A stretch of 64,000 nt of DNA from Lachnospiraceae bacterium GAM79 (lineage in GTDB: Bacteria; Bacillota; Clostridia; Lachnospirales; Lachnospiraceae). The position numbers and the translations under genes are program-made. The stretch lies in NCBI GenBank assembly GCA_003584705.1, contig AP018536.1:124001-188000 (forward strand). The letters are read 5' to 3'. The notes under the pieces were generated by a model that worked only from the letters and a program-made list of their open reading frames with translations, was not told the origin of the DNA and did no database searches. Numbering within the stretch: the first letter of the stretch is position 1; the number at the start of each line of letters is the position of its first letter. Shown here piece by piece: positions 1 through 8,657 of this stretch.

Positions 1-926
1 TCAACGAAGACCGGGAAGCGCATGGGAAAAAGCCTCTGAAAGAAAAGAAGGAAGATCCCAAAGATCCCCCCTCCTGTGGTGGCAGCTCTGATGGAAAAGA
101 AGAAAAAACGGTCAAGGAAAGTACAACGGATCCGGAAAGCGGATGGTTCCGAAAGGGTGAGCATAAAAATGTTTTTGCGTATTCCGTGCGGACAGCCTGT
201 GACAAAAACGGATGGATTCTGGGTTATAGTGTAAATCCCGGCAACCAGCATGACAGCCGGACATTTAAATCCCTGTATGATAAGATAAAAGACATTGGCA
301 TTCAGACACTGGTAGCCGATGCAGGATACAAAACACCAGCGATAGCAAAGTTACTTCTGGATGATGGTATCACACCGCTTCTACCGTATAAACGCCCCAT
401 GACCAAAGATGGTTTTTTCAAAAAAGCCGAGTATGTGTATGATGAATATTTTGACTGCTATGTATGCCCGAATGATCAGGTGCTGGCTTATCATACGACG
501 AACCGTTCCGGATACCGGGAATACAAGAGCTGCGGAATCGTCTGTGAAGGATGTCTATATCTGAAGCAGTGCACAGAAAGCAGGGATCATGTGAAGGTAG
601 TGACCCGGCATATCTGGGAGCCGTACATGGAAAAGTGTGAGGATATCCGGCATATGATTGGGATGAAGGAAGTGTATGCGCAACGGAAAGAGACCGTAGA
701 GCGCCTCTTCGGAACAGCAAAAGAAAACCATGGATTCCGCTATACACAGATGATAGGAAAAGCCTGGATGGAAATGAAAGTCGGGCTTACATTTGCCTGC
801 ATGAATCTGAAAAAACTGGCAAAGATGATAGCCAGGAAGGGAAAAAGGGGAACCCAAAAGTGTTTATTATTGATCAAGTACACACTTTTTGAACCGAAAA
901 CAAGAAAAACGCTTCTGGAGTGCTGA
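1..926 (+). CDS. IS1182-family transposase, C-terminal part (start outside window)
   Basis: DDE-type transposase that would cut and join the ends of its own IS. The frame is open from base 3, before the first possible internal start (GTG at 186), so the gene begins upstream of the window. A charged linker rich in K, E and D (about codons 5-50) is followed by GWFRKGEHKNVFAYSVR, then DSRTFKSLYD and VADAGYKTP, the usual IS1182 core around the second catalytic Asp. A Cys pair region (YVCPND, CEGCLYLKQC) matches the family's zinc-ribbon-like insert, and ERLFGTAKENHGFRYT carries the expected C-terminal Glu. The tail is complete and no frameshift is visible. Family assignment is firm; activity is unknown. 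Confidence 0.88.
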   Translation, partial: NEDREAHGKKPLKEKKEDPKDPPSCGGSSDGKEEKTVKESTTDPESGWFRKGEHKNVFAYSVRTACDKNGWILGYSVNPGNQHDSRTFKSLYDKIKDIGIQTLVADAGYKTPAIAKLLLDDGITPLLPYKRPMTKDGFFKKAEYVYDEYFDCYVCPNDQVLAYHTTNRSGYREYKSCGIVCEGCLYLKQCTESRDHVKVVTRHIWEPYMEKCEDIRHMIGMKEVYAQRKETVERLFGTAKENHGFRYTQMIGKAWMEMKVGLTFACMNLKKLAKMIARKGKRGTQKCLLLIKYTLFEPKTRKTLLEC

Positions 927-979
927 CCAAAAGCGTTTTGTCTACATTCTGAGGAATTGTGGTGACACAATTCTTTTTT
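906..979 (+). terminator. Tandem hairpins ending the transposase gene
   Basis: A first inverted repeat, AAAACGCTT (906-914) with AAGCGTTTT (931-939), spans the stop codon. A second, GAATTGTG (954-961) with CACAATTC (966-973), has a GTGA loop and a run of six T at 974-979, a textbook intrinsic terminator. It insulates the radical SAM gene that begins at 997. Confidence 0.75.
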
Positions 980-996
980 CTTAGTATAATAATCCC

Positions 997-2796
997 ATGA
1001 AATTCTTATTAACAGCTATTAATGCAAAATTCATACATTCCAATCCTGCTATTTACAGTCTGCGGGCCGGTGTGGGAGAAAAGTTACAGCCCTATGTGGA
1101 ACTGGCGGAATTCACCATCAATGAATCTCTGGAAAGTATTTTGGAGGGAATCTGGAAGCGTCAGCCAAAGGTAATAGGATTTTCCTGCTATATCTGGAAC
1201 TGGAAGCTGATCCGGGAAATTCTGACGGAACTGCCGAAAATCCTGCCGGATACGGAGATCTGGCTGGGAGGACCGGAGGTGACTTATGATGGACCGGGGC
1301 TTTTAAGAGAGTTTCCTCAGGTTACCGGAATCATGGTGGGAGAAGGAGAAGTCACCTTTCGGGAGGTACTGGGCCAATATGTGCGGGAAGCAGAAAGCAC
1401 CGGACAGTCCGAACAGCAACCCGAACCCGACAGCATAGAACAGCAGGCAGCAGATCGAACGGGAACGGTTGCAGGAAAGAACGTTGCAGAACGCTTTGGG
1501 CAGATCTCCGGCCTGTGTCTTGCCTCCGGTTATACGGCACCTAGAGAACTGACGGATTTGACCACACTTCCTTTTCTCTATGAGGATATGGAGCCTTTTA
1601 CGAATCGTATCATCTATTATGAGACCAGCAGAGGATGCCCTTACCGATGCAGCTATTGCCTGTCCTCCATAGATAAGAAAGTGAGACTACGTGACATAGA
1701 TGTCGTAAAAAGAGAACTGCAGTTTTTTCTGGATCAAAACGTAAAACAGGTGAAGTTCATTGACAGGACGTTCAATTGTGACCACAAGCATGCCATGGAG
1801 ATCTGGCGGTATATTTATGAACATGACAATGGCGTCACCAACTTCCATTTCGAGATTTCCGCCGATATTTTGCGGGAAGAGGAGATTGCCCTGCTGAACC
1901 GCTTCCGTCCGGGACTGGCACAGCTGGAGATCGGGGTGCAGTCTACGAATCCGGAGACAATACGAGCTATTCACCGTGTCATGGATGTGAACAAGCTGGA
2001 GAAAATTGTGGCGGCCATTCACAGAGGACAGAATATTCATCAGCATCTGGATCTGATCGCGGGTCTTCCTTTTGAAGATTATGAGAGCTTCGGCAGATCC
2101 TTTGACAGGGTGTATGCAATGCAGCCGGAGCAGTTACAGTTAGGCTTCCTGAAGGTGTTGAAGGGCTCGGATATGCATGAGCATGCACAGGAGTACGGAA
2201 TCCGCTATCTGGAACAGCCGCCCTATGAAGTGTTGTATACGAACTGGATCAGCTATGGAGAGATCCGGAGGCTGAAACGGATCGAAGAGATGGTAGAGCT
2301 ATATTATAACAGCGGCCAGTTTACTCATACCCTGCCTGTATTGGAAAAAGCATTTTCCGGTCCCTTTGCCATGTATGAGACGCTGGCGGATTATTATCAG
2401 GAGCAGGGATATTTTACCAACAGTCCGGCCAGAGCTTACAGATATCAGATCTTATTGGAGTTCGCAGCGATGAAAGATCCGGCCAACCGTGAGATTTACA
2501 GAGAACTTCTGACTTATGATATGTACCTTCGGGAGAATCTGAAGAGCAGGCCTGCGTTTGCGGCAGAGATCACGGAAGAGGAAAAACAGGATATCCGCCG
2601 TTTTTACCAGACGGAAGAGCAGGAGAGACATTATCTTTCTGCCTATGATCAGTATGACTGGAAACAGCTAAGCCGAATGACACACTTAGAATCGTTCCGG
2701 TATCCGGAACCCCATTACGTGTTGTTTGATTATCAGGAGAGGAATCCGCTCAATTATGAAGCCAAGGTGCAGGTGATCGGGTATCCGATATTATAA
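997..2796 (+). CDS. B12-binding domain radical SAM protein, DUF4080 type
   Basis: Predicted cytoplasmic radical SAM enzyme of unknown reaction. The N-terminal 130 residues form a cobalamin-binding-like Rossmann region (GFSCYIWNW, WLGGPEVTY, GEGEVTFRE) but I see no clear DxHxxG lower-ligand motif. A low-complexity insert (about 130-168, rich in E, Q, S, T) follows. The iron-sulfur motif is RGCPYRCSYCLSS, Cys214, Cys218 and Cys221. The DUF4080-like C-terminal half contains EIGVQSTNPETI and DLIAGLPFEDY. 599 residues is usual for the family. The ATG is 17 bp after the IS terminator hairpin with no strong ribosome site, although the MKFLLTAINAKFIHSN start is typical. Substrate unknown. Confidence 0.85.
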   Translation: MKFLLTAINAKFIHSNPAIYSLRAGVGEKLQPYVELAEFTINESLESILEGIWKRQPKVIGFSCYIWNWKLIREILTELPKILPDTEIWLGGPEVTYDGPGLLREFPQVTGIMVGEGEVTFREVLGQYVREAESTGQSEQQPEPDSIEQQAADRTGTVAGKNVAERFGQISGLCLASGYTAPRELTDLTTLPFLYEDMEPFTNRIIYYETSRGCPYRCSYCLSSIDKKVRLRDIDVVKRELQFFLDQNVKQVKFIDRTFNCDHKHAMEIWRYIYEHDNGVTNFHFEISADILREEEIALLNRFRPGLAQLEIGVQSTNPETIRAIHRVMDVNKLEKIVAAIHRGQNIHQHLDLIAGLPFEDYESFGRSFDRVYAMQPEQLQLGFLKVLKGSDMHEHAQEYGIRYLEQPPYEVLYTNWISYGEIRRLKRIEEMVELYYNSGQFTHTLPVLEKAFSGPFAMYETLADYYQEQGYFTNSPARAYRYQILLEFAAMKDPANREIYRELLTYDMYLRENLKSRPAFAAEITEEEKQDIRRFYQTEEQERHYLSAYDQYDWKQLSRMTHLESFRYPEPHYVLFDYQERNPLNYEAKVQVIGYPIL

Positions 2797-2851
2797 GTAC
2801 AGGAGAAGACCGGTTCATAAAAATTGAGGTATGCAGTCGGAATATATCGGA

Positions 2852-2881
2852 GGAATCGTCTGCAAAATGGAGATCAGTATG
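2852..2881 (+). repeat. 30-bp leader shared with the second aldolase gene (copy 1)
   Basis: The stretch starting GGAATCGTCTGC and ending in the ATG of the exonuclease gene recurs at 54130-54159 with three mismatches in 30 bases. In both places it ends exactly at the start codon and supplies the ATGGAGAT-type ribosome-binding sequence. The origin of the similarity is unknown. Confidence 0.7.
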
Positions 2882-3625
2882 TATGACACTTATGTCAGTA
2901 TAGATTTGGAGACCACGGGCCTGAATCCCAAGAGAGATCGGATCATAGAGATCGGTGCGATCCGTGTGGAGCAGGGACAGATTGTGGAAGAATTTTCTAC
3001 GTTTGTGGATCCGGGGCGGAAATTGGAAGAACGGATCACAGAACTTACGGGAATCCGGGACGAAGACCTTGCGGATGCACCTCAGCTGGATGAGGTTTTT
3101 CCAAAATTATTGGAATTTATGGGAGAATTACCGTTGCTGGGACACAGCATTTTGTTTGATTATTCTTTTTTGAAAAAAGCGGCAGTGGACCGGAAGATTA
3201 CTTTTGAGAGATCGGCGGTGGACACTTTGCAGGTCGCCCGGAAATATCTGCAGGAACTGCCTCATCGTAATCTGTGGTATCTGTGTCAGTATTATGAGAT
3301 CCCGCATCATGCACACCGGGCTCTGGAGGATGCGAAAGCCACGGACCGGTTGTTCCGAAAGCTGGCAGAATTGTTTTATCAGGAGGAAACCGGTGGACAG
3401 GCATCGACAGAATCCGTCGAAAAGAAAGCAAACAATAATCTGTTTGAGCCGCAGCCATTACATTTTCAGGTAAAAAGAGATACGCCCGCGACGAAACCGC
3501 AAAAAGAGCGGTTATATCGTCTGGCAGAGCAGCATAAGATAACTTTGGAGGTCGATGTGGAAAAGCTTACCCGCAGTGAGGCGAGCAGGCTTGCGGATAA
3601 GATTCTTGCAAAGTACGGACGATAG
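2879..3625 (+). CDS. DEDDh 3'-5' exonuclease (PolC/DnaQ exonuclease type)
   Basis: Predicted 3'-5' DNA or RNA exonuclease, 248 residues. Exo I motif is SIDLETTG (Asp9 and Glu11 when counted from this ATG), exo II lies around LGHSILFDYSFL, and exo III is HHAHRALEDAKAT, giving the DEDDh set. After about residue 175 there is a linker and a small C-terminal helical region (ERLYRLAEQHKITL, EKLTRSEASRLADKIL). In-frame ATGs at 2831 and 2867 also exist; I prefer 2879 because GGAG lies six bases upstream and the protein then begins one strand before exo I. It may act in repair; the partner is unknown. The 3' end overlaps the convergent gene at 3567-4199. Confidence 0.88.
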   Translation: MYDTYVSIDLETTGLNPKRDRIIEIGAIRVEQGQIVEEFSTFVDPGRKLEERITELTGIRDEDLADAPQLDEVFPKLLEFMGELPLLGHSILFDYSFLKKAAVDRKITFERSAVDTLQVARKYLQELPHRNLWYLCQYYEIPHHAHRALEDAKATDRLFRKLAELFYQEETGGQASTESVEKKANNNLFEPQPLHFQVKRDTPATKPQKERLYRLAEQHKITLEVDVEKLTRSEASRLADKILAKYGR

Positions 3626-4199
3626 AATTACGCAAAGCGGAACGCAGTCCTTCCGCACGGTGGATCAGATCGGCAATTTTGTCATATTCCTTCCGGCCGG
3701 CATAGATTTTAGCCAGCGCATAGTAAGTATGGCTGACGTCGGTGCCGATGGAGACGGCATACGCGAGAACCGTTTCCGCATCTTCTGTCAGACCGGATTC
3801 CAGAAGCAGATCGGCCCATTGCTGCAGAGTACGTACCAGTACGGTGTAATTCTGATCATACTGGGACAGCGGTGTAATGTTCGCAGTGCCGTATTCCAAC
3901 TTGAGGTCGGTGTTGGTGAAGCCTGTGAGATTTACGATCGGCTGTGTAGACAGAGAAGTAAGGAGACTACGGTATTCTTCGGCTCTTTCGTTGTCTGGAA
4001 GGGCATCCACGGGAAGCTTATCCAGGTGGATTTTTACATAGTCTAGATCATCCAGAGGCTTTTTGCGGACGGAGTTGGCTTTCCGCTCTCTGGCCCAGAA
4101 CTCTTTTTCCCGGTTTTCCGCGATGCGCTGTTGGCGTTTGGTAGCATGTGCCACTACGGCAATCAGTATGATTAAACTTGCCAAAATCTTTAAACTCAT
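3567..4199 (-). CDS. Membrane-anchored TPR-like hypothetical protein
   Basis: 210-residue protein of unknown function. It begins with one hydrophobic helix (LKILASLIILIAVVAHA), followed by a basic, charged stretch (KRQQRIAENREKEFWARERK), so it is probably anchored with a cytoplasmic or surface tail. The C-terminal half has alternating helices (DLLLESGLTEDAETVLAYAV, YYALAKIYAGRKEYDKIADL) that read like two or three tetratricopeptide repeats. AAAGGA upstream supports the start. Its 3' end overlaps the exonuclease gene by 59 bp on the opposite strand. No enzyme motif is visible. Confidence 0.7.
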   Translation of the reverse strand: MSLKILASLIILIAVVAHATKRQQRIAENREKEFWARERKANSVRKKPLDDLDYVKIHLDKLPVDALPDNERAEEYRSLLTSLSTQPIVNLTGFTNTDLKLEYGTANITPLSQYDQNYTVLVRTLQQWADLLLESGLTEDAETVLAYAVSIGTDVSHTYYALAKIYAGRKEYDKIADLIHRAEGLRSALRNSIVRTLQESYPQACSPHCG

Positions 4200-4256
4200 A
4201 TATAATATCCTTTCAGAGTAAAAGTGATTTTTGAAGCATTTATGGAGGTTTTTACC

Positions 4257-4364
4257 ATGTTTAATATGAATAATAAAAAAGTAAAACAGCGAATCTCCGC
4301 AGCTATCATCGTGCTGCTTGTGATTGCTATGATCGTACCTACTATAACATCTATTTTCTACTAA
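4257..4364 (+). CDS. 35-residue single-pass membrane peptide
   Basis: Short open frame with a strong GGAGG seven bases before ATG. The product starts MFNMNNKKVKQRISAA and continues as a hydrophobic helix (IIVLLVIAMIVPTITSIFY). A basic N-terminus before one membrane helix suggests N-in insertion. It lies between a divergent membrane-anchored gene and the vanW-like gene, 53 bp before the latter, in the same direction. Small proteins of this shape are common in Clostridia; I recognise no named family with certainty. Frame length, ribosome site and clean amphipathic-to-hydrophobic pattern make it a likely real gene. Confidence 0.65.
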   Translation: MFNMNNKKVKQRISAAIIVLLVIAMIVPTITSIFY

Positions 4365-4417
4365 TTCAACTGCGGATGGAACAGTAGACGTGCCCGAAGG
4401 AAGGGCAGAGGAGTATT

Positions 4418-5893
4418 ATGAGTAAATATCGTAAGGGGTTTTACGGCATTCTGTTATTGACTTTGACAATGCTGTTCGGAATGACAGCGCAGGCCAAGAC
4501 AGATGATACTATTAAGACAGGAATTTATGCCGGGGATGTGGAACTATCCGGAATGACGGCACAGGAAGCAACAGCGGTTATCGAAGAACATATCGAAAGT
4601 CTGAAGGATGTGGAGATCACACTGCTTGCGGCAAATGATCATGATGTGACCACCACAGCCGGAGATCTGGGTGTGACCTGGAAAAATCCTGAGCTGGTGC
4701 AGGAAGCATTGGAACTGGGGACACATGGAAATGTCATTGAGCGTTACAAGATCTTGATGGATCTGCAGCATGAAAATTACGTATATCCCATTGAACTGGA
4801 TTTTGACTTACAGGCGATCAACGATCTGCTGACCAGATGCACTAAGTATGATCAGGAAGCCATCAACGTCTCTCTGAAGCGGGACGGCGGTAAATTTACC
4901 GTAGTGGAAGGTCAGACAGGATATGTGTTGGATGTGGAGAAATCTATCGATGCGGTATATGACTATCTGACAGAAGAATGGAATCATGAGGCCTGCAGCA
5001 TTCCTTTGGAGATCGTAGTGGATGAGCCGAAGGGAAGTGCTGAGGAACTGGCACAGGTAACGGATGTATTGGGAAGCTTTACCACATCTTATAAGACATC
5101 CGGATCCTCCAGAAGTGCAAATGTGGCGAACGGCTGCAGTCTGATCAACGGAACGACTCTGTATCCGGGAGAAGAATTTTCTACTTATAAGACGGTATCT
5201 CCTTTTTCCGTGGCGAACGGCTATTACATGGCGGGTTCTTATGTCAGCGGAAAAGTGGTAGACAGTCTGGGCGGCGGTATCTGCCAGGTATCCACTACCC
5301 TGTACAATGCAGTATTACTTGCGGAGCTGGAAGTAACGGAACGTTATAATCATTCCATGATCGTAGGCTATGTGGATCCTTCCGCAGATGCAGCGATCGC
5401 GGAGAGCTCCGGCAAAGATTTTAAGTTTGTAAATAATACAGATGCACCGATCTACATAGAAGGCTATACGCATGACAAGCAGATCACGTTTAACATCTAT
5501 GGCAAGGAGACCAGAGCTGCCGGACATTCGGTACGTTATGAAAGTGAAGTGCTGGAGACGATCACACCCCCTGCGGATCAGATTTATGCGGATGCCGGTC
5601 AACCCATCGGTTATATCGTAACAGAGAGTGCGCATATCGGCTATAAGGCAAGACTGTGGAAGATCACGATGGAAAACGGTGTAGAGGTCAGCAGAGAACA
5701 GGTCAACAGCAGTACTTATAAGATGGTGCCCCGCAGTGCCACTGTGGGAACCGCTACCTCGGATCCCCAGGCGTATGAAGAGATCATGGCAGCTATCAGT
5801 ACAGCGAATATTGACCATGTGAAAAATGTGGCAGCAGCGTTAAATGCAAGAGCAGCAGCGGCTGCTGGGCAGACAGAAATCGTAGACGACTAA
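4418..5893 (+). CDS. VanW family protein with N-terminal peptidoglycan-binding-like domain
   Basis: Exported cell-envelope protein, 491 residues. A signal peptide (YGILLLTLTMLFGMTAQA) precedes one or two PG_binding_4-like modules (about 33-200; GDVELSGMTAQEATAVIEEH). The VanW domain is about 224-355 and contains LYPGEEFSTYKTVSPF, GGGICQVSTTLYNAVL and YNHSMIVGYVDPSADAAI, all typical. The C-terminal 110 residues are a G5-like or linker region. GAGGAG precedes the ATG. VanW domains occur in vancomycin-resistance clusters, but this architecture is a general Firmicute surface protein; no resistance genes are nearby, so I infer a role in wall interaction only. Confidence 0.88.
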   Translation: MSKYRKGFYGILLLTLTMLFGMTAQAKTDDTIKTGIYAGDVELSGMTAQEATAVIEEHIESLKDVEITLLAANDHDVTTTAGDLGVTWKNPELVQEALELGTHGNVIERYKILMDLQHENYVYPIELDFDLQAINDLLTRCTKYDQEAINVSLKRDGGKFTVVEGQTGYVLDVEKSIDAVYDYLTEEWNHEACSIPLEIVVDEPKGSAEELAQVTDVLGSFTTSYKTSGSSRSANVANGCSLINGTTLYPGEEFSTYKTVSPFSVANGYYMAGSYVSGKVVDSLGGGICQVSTTLYNAVLLAELEVTERYNHSMIVGYVDPSADAAIAESSGKDFKFVNNTDAPIYIEGYTHDKQITFNIYGKETRAAGHSVRYESEVLETITPPADQIYADAGQPIGYIVTESAHIGYKARLWKITMENGVEVSREQVNSSTYKMVPRSATVGTATSDPQAYEEIMAAISTANIDHVKNVAAALNARAAAAAGQTEIVDD

Positions 5894-5903
5894 AGGTGAG
5901 ACA

Positions 5904-6935
5904 ATGAACAGCGGCAAGGTACCCGTGAACGTCTTGAAACGTTCCGTTCTCAGACAACTGAAGAATAAAAGATCGGAAATAGCAAATAGCGCAGGTCTGG
6001 GGGCAGACTGCGCTATTTTTGAGCCTTTTTCGGAGGGGCAGCTGGTGACCTGTGTTCAGGAGGGCGTAGTGGAGCTTTGCTGTGAGAACGATCTGGCGGA
6101 AGCGGAAAGAGAAGATCCATCCGTGATGCCTATGCGTCGCTTTTTCCAGAAATGTGCCAACAATCTGGCAACTGCCGGTGCAGAGCCCGTGGCAGCGGAA
6201 TTGGTGATCTTCCTGCCGGAGAGCGTGGAAGAACCGGAATTGAAAGCACTGATGTCCGAAGCGGAAGGTATTGCCGCAGAGTTAAACATACAGATTATCG
6301 GCGGACAGACCAGAGTAAGTTCCGCGGTACGGCAGCCCCTGGCCACGGTGACCGGATATGGCATCCGCAAGACCGGTGCGGTGCAGATGGATGTGCGGAA
6401 GAAGCTGGCGGGACAGGATATTATCATTACGAAATGGATCGGCCTGGAAGGCACCGCGGATCTGGCGGCCCGGAACCAGGAAGAACTCCTGACGAGATAC
6501 CCGGCGTATCTGGTGGAAGAAGCTGCGGCGTTTGATCGGTATTATTCTATTTTGCCGGAGGCCGCTACCGCCGTGAAGTCCGGCGGTTGTACCATGCATG
6601 ATGCTTCCGAGGGCGGCATTTTCGCCGGCCTGTGGGAGATGGCAGAGGGTGCAGGTGTTGGACTGACAATAGATATGAAGAAGCTTCCTCTCAGACAGGA
6701 GACAGTGGAGGTATGTGAATTCTGTAATGTAAATCCGTATGAACTCAGATCCGGCGGCAGCCTGATCATTGCAAGTCCGGAGGGAACCGCAGTGGTGGAA
6801 GCACTGGCGGCAGAGGGAATTCCGGCAGTGATCGTAGGAAGATTTACAGACAGTAATGAACGACTGATCCTGAATGAGGACGAAGTTCGTTATATGGATC
6901 GTCCTCAGAGAGATGAGATTTATAAAAGCGTGTAA
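5904..6935 (+). CDS. AIR synthase-related protein (PurM/HypE fold)
   Basis: 343-residue protein of the PurM/HypE/SelD ATP-binding superfamily. The N-terminal PurM-like domain shows GLGADCAIFEP and the FFQKCANNLATAGAEPVAAEL region that forms the nucleotide pocket. The C-terminal domain carries the Gly-rich segment MHDASEGGIFAGLWEMAEGAGVGL, and EFCNVNPYELRSGGSLIIA is typical of HypE-like paralogs. No hydrogenase maturation genes are nearby, so HypE function is not supported. It starts ten bases after the VanW gene, behind AGGTGAG, and is probably cotranscribed with it. Substrate unknown. Confidence 0.82.
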   Translation: MNSGKVPVNVLKRSVLRQLKNKRSEIANSAGLGADCAIFEPFSEGQLVTCVQEGVVELCCENDLAEAEREDPSVMPMRRFFQKCANNLATAGAEPVAAELVIFLPESVEEPELKALMSEAEGIAAELNIQIIGGQTRVSSAVRQPLATVTGYGIRKTGAVQMDVRKKLAGQDIIITKWIGLEGTADLAARNQEELLTRYPAYLVEEAAAFDRYYSILPEAATAVKSGGCTMHDASEGGIFAGLWEMAEGAGVGLTIDMKKLPLRQETVEVCEFCNVNPYELRSGGSLIIASPEGTAVVEALAAEGIPAVIVGRFTDSNERLILNEDEVRYMDRPQRDEIYKSV

Positions 6936-6949
6936 AATTCTGAATCCAC

Positions 6950-6963
6950 CCCTTATGTAAGGG
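6950..6963. promoter_or_regulatory. 14-bp palindrome before the Lrp gene
   Basis: CCCTTATGTAAGGG is a perfect palindrome 37 bp before the start of the Lrp/AsnC gene. Lrp-type regulators often bind their own promoters, so this is a candidate autoregulatory operator. No T run follows, so it is not a good terminator for the preceding gene. Confidence 0.4.
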
Positions 6964-6999
6964 AAAATGCAATATAAAAGTTATAAAGGAGATAGAGGC

Positions 7000-7482
7000 A
7001 TGAGAGAAGAATTATTAGCGATCATAGAGAAGAACAGCAGGATCGATCTGAAGGAACTGGCAGTGATCCTGGGTGTGGAAGAGATCGATGTGGTAAATGA
7101 GATTGCAGCACTGGAAGCAGAAGGCGTTATCTGCGGTTATCATACCCTGATCAACTGGGAGAAGACAGACATTGAAAAAGTAAGCGCTCTGATCGAGGTA
7201 CGTGTAACTCCCCAGAGAGGCCAGGGCTTTGACAGTATTGCAGAGCGTATCTACAAATATCCTGAAGTACGCAGTGTGTATCTGATGTCCGGAGCGTATG
7301 ATCTGATGGTCATTCTGGAGGGTAAGACTCTGCGGGAGGTATCTAATTTTGTATCTGACAAGCTGTCCACACTGGATTCCGTGCTGAGTACAGCAACGCA
7401 TTTTATCCTGAAGAAATACAAGGATCACGGAACCGCATTTGCTGTAAAAAAAGAAGATGAAAGAGAGATGATCACCCCATGA
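7000..7482 (+). CDS. Lrp/AsnC family transcriptional regulator
   Basis: 160-residue DNA-binding regulator. The N-terminal winged helix-turn-helix (about 1-50; RIDLKELAVILGVEEIDVVNEIAALE) is followed by a RAM ligand-binding domain (about 65-145; VSALIEVRVTP, VRSVYLMSGAYDLMVILEG). AAAGGAG eight bases before this ATG fixes the start; an ATG at 6967 lacks a ribosome site. It overlaps the aminotransferase gene by four bases (ATGA), so the two are translationally coupled. It probably senses an amino acid handled by that enzyme. Confidence 0.92.
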   Translation: MREELLAIIEKNSRIDLKELAVILGVEEIDVVNEIAALEAEGVICGYHTLINWEKTDIEKVSALIEVRVTPQRGQGFDSIAERIYKYPEVRSVYLMSGAYDLMVILEGKTLREVSNFVSDKLSTLDSVLSTATHFILKKYKDHGTAFAVKKEDEREMITP

Positions 7483-8657
7483 GAAATCCATTAGCTGATA
7501 AAGTAGTGGATATCAAACCATCGGGTATCCGCAAATTTTTTGATATTGTAAGTGAGATGCAGGATGCAATCTCTCTCGGTGTGGGAGAACCGGACTTCGA
7601 CACTCCCTGGCACATCCGGGATGAGGGCATCTATTCCCTGGAAAAGGGAAGAACCTTTTATACCTCCAATGCCGGTCTGAAGGATCTGCGTCAGGAGATC
7701 TGCAACACGATCCAGAGAAAACAGGGTGTAACCTATGACTGGCAGCACGAAGTGCTGGTAACGGTCGGTGGTTCCGAGGCTATCGACATCGGACTGCGTG
7801 CCATGTGTAATCCGGGAGACGAAGTGCTGATCCCCCAGCCCAGTTATGTATCCTATGAGCCCTGTGCGGTCCTGGCAGGAGCAACGCCGGTGATCATTGA
7901 TCTGAAGGCGGAGAATGAATTCCGCCTGACTGCAGAGGAACTGGAAGCAGCGATCACGGACAAGACAAAAGTGTTGATCCTTCCTTTCCCGAACAACCCT
8001 ACCGGTGCCATCATGGAGAAGTCTGATCTGGAAGCCATTGCGAAAGTTATCGAAGAACATGACATTTTTGTTATGTCTGACGAGATCTATTCTGAGCTTA
8101 CTTATAAAGAGAAGCATGTGTCCATCGTCAGCCTGCCCGGCATGAAGGAGCGTACCATTTACATTAACGGTTTCTCCAAGGCTTATGCCATGACCGGTTG
8201 GAGACTGGGCTATTGCTGCGGACCGGCTGCTATCATCCAGCAGATGACGAAGATCCATCAGTTTGCCATTATGTGTGCACCTACCACCAGCCAGTATGCG
8301 GCAGTGGAAGCACTGAAAAACGGAGATCCCGACATCGAGGAAATGCGCACGGCCTATAATCAGAGAAGACGCTTTCTGATGAATGCGTTTCGTGAAATGG
8401 GACTGGAATGCTTTGAGCCTTACGGCGCATTCTATGTATTCCCCTGCATCAAGGAATTCGGCATGACCAGTGAAGAATTTGCCACCCGTTTCCTGGAGGA
8501 GGAAAAAGTAGCTGCTGTACCCGGAACCGCATTCGGTGACAGTGGCGAGGGGTATCTTAGAATCTCCTATGCGTACTCCCTGGAGAAGCTGAAGATTGCC
8601 ATCGGCAGACTGGGACATTTTGTAGAGAAATTAAGAGCAGAACAAAATAATAAATAG
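7479..8657 (+). CDS. Class I/II pyridoxal-phosphate aminotransferase
   Basis: 392-residue cytoplasmic aminotransferase of fold type I. FPNNPTGAIM and DEIYSELTY hold the cofactor ring, and NGFSKAYAMTGWRLGYCCG contains the Schiff-base lysine (Lys234). The C-terminal substrate Arg is in GYLRISYAYS. The length is usual for the aspartate/aromatic aminotransferase subgroup often paired with an Lrp regulator in Firmicutes. The actual amino acid cannot be told from sequence. The start overlaps the Lrp gene by four bases. Confidence 0.92.
   Translation: MRNPLADKVVDIKPSGIRKFFDIVSEMQDAISLGVGEPDFDTPWHIRDEGIYSLEKGRTFYTSNAGLKDLRQEICNTIQRKQGVTYDWQHEVLVTVGGSEAIDIGLRAMCNPGDEVLIPQPSYVSYEPCAVLAGATPVIIDLKAENEFRLTAEELEAAITDKTKVLILPFPNNPTGAIMEKSDLEAIAKVIEEHDIFVMSDEIYSELTYKEKHVSIVSLPGMKERTIYINGFSKAYAMTGWRLGYCCGPAAIIQQMTKIHQFAIMCAPTTSQYAAVEALKNGDPDIEEMRTAYNQRRRFLMNAFREMGLECFEPYGAFYVFPCIKEFGMTSEEFATRFLEEEKVAAVPGTAFGDSGEGYLRISYAYSLEKLKIAIGRLGHFVEKLRAEQNNK

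Larger units (their letters stand above)
1..980 (+). mobile_element. Right part of an IS1182-family insertion sequence
   Basis: The window opens inside a transposase gene and the element continues to about 980, where two hairpins follow the stop codon. The left end and left inverted repeat lie outside the window. I could not identify a terminal inverted repeat because the partner end is missing, so the right boundary is a guess placed at the terminator before the next gene. Confidence 0.6.

Noticed and set aside
4418..5893. Vancomycin-resistance function for the VanW-domain gene
   Set aside because: No vanH/A/X or vanS/R genes are near, and this domain layout is widespread in sensitive Firmicutes.
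5904..6935. HypE hydrogenase maturation protein
   Set aside because: The fold matches, but the C-terminal Cys carbamoylation tail and other hyp genes are absent.
7491..8618. 375-codon open frame on the minus strand
   Set aside because: Lies wholly within the aminotransferase gene and shows no domain or ribosome site.
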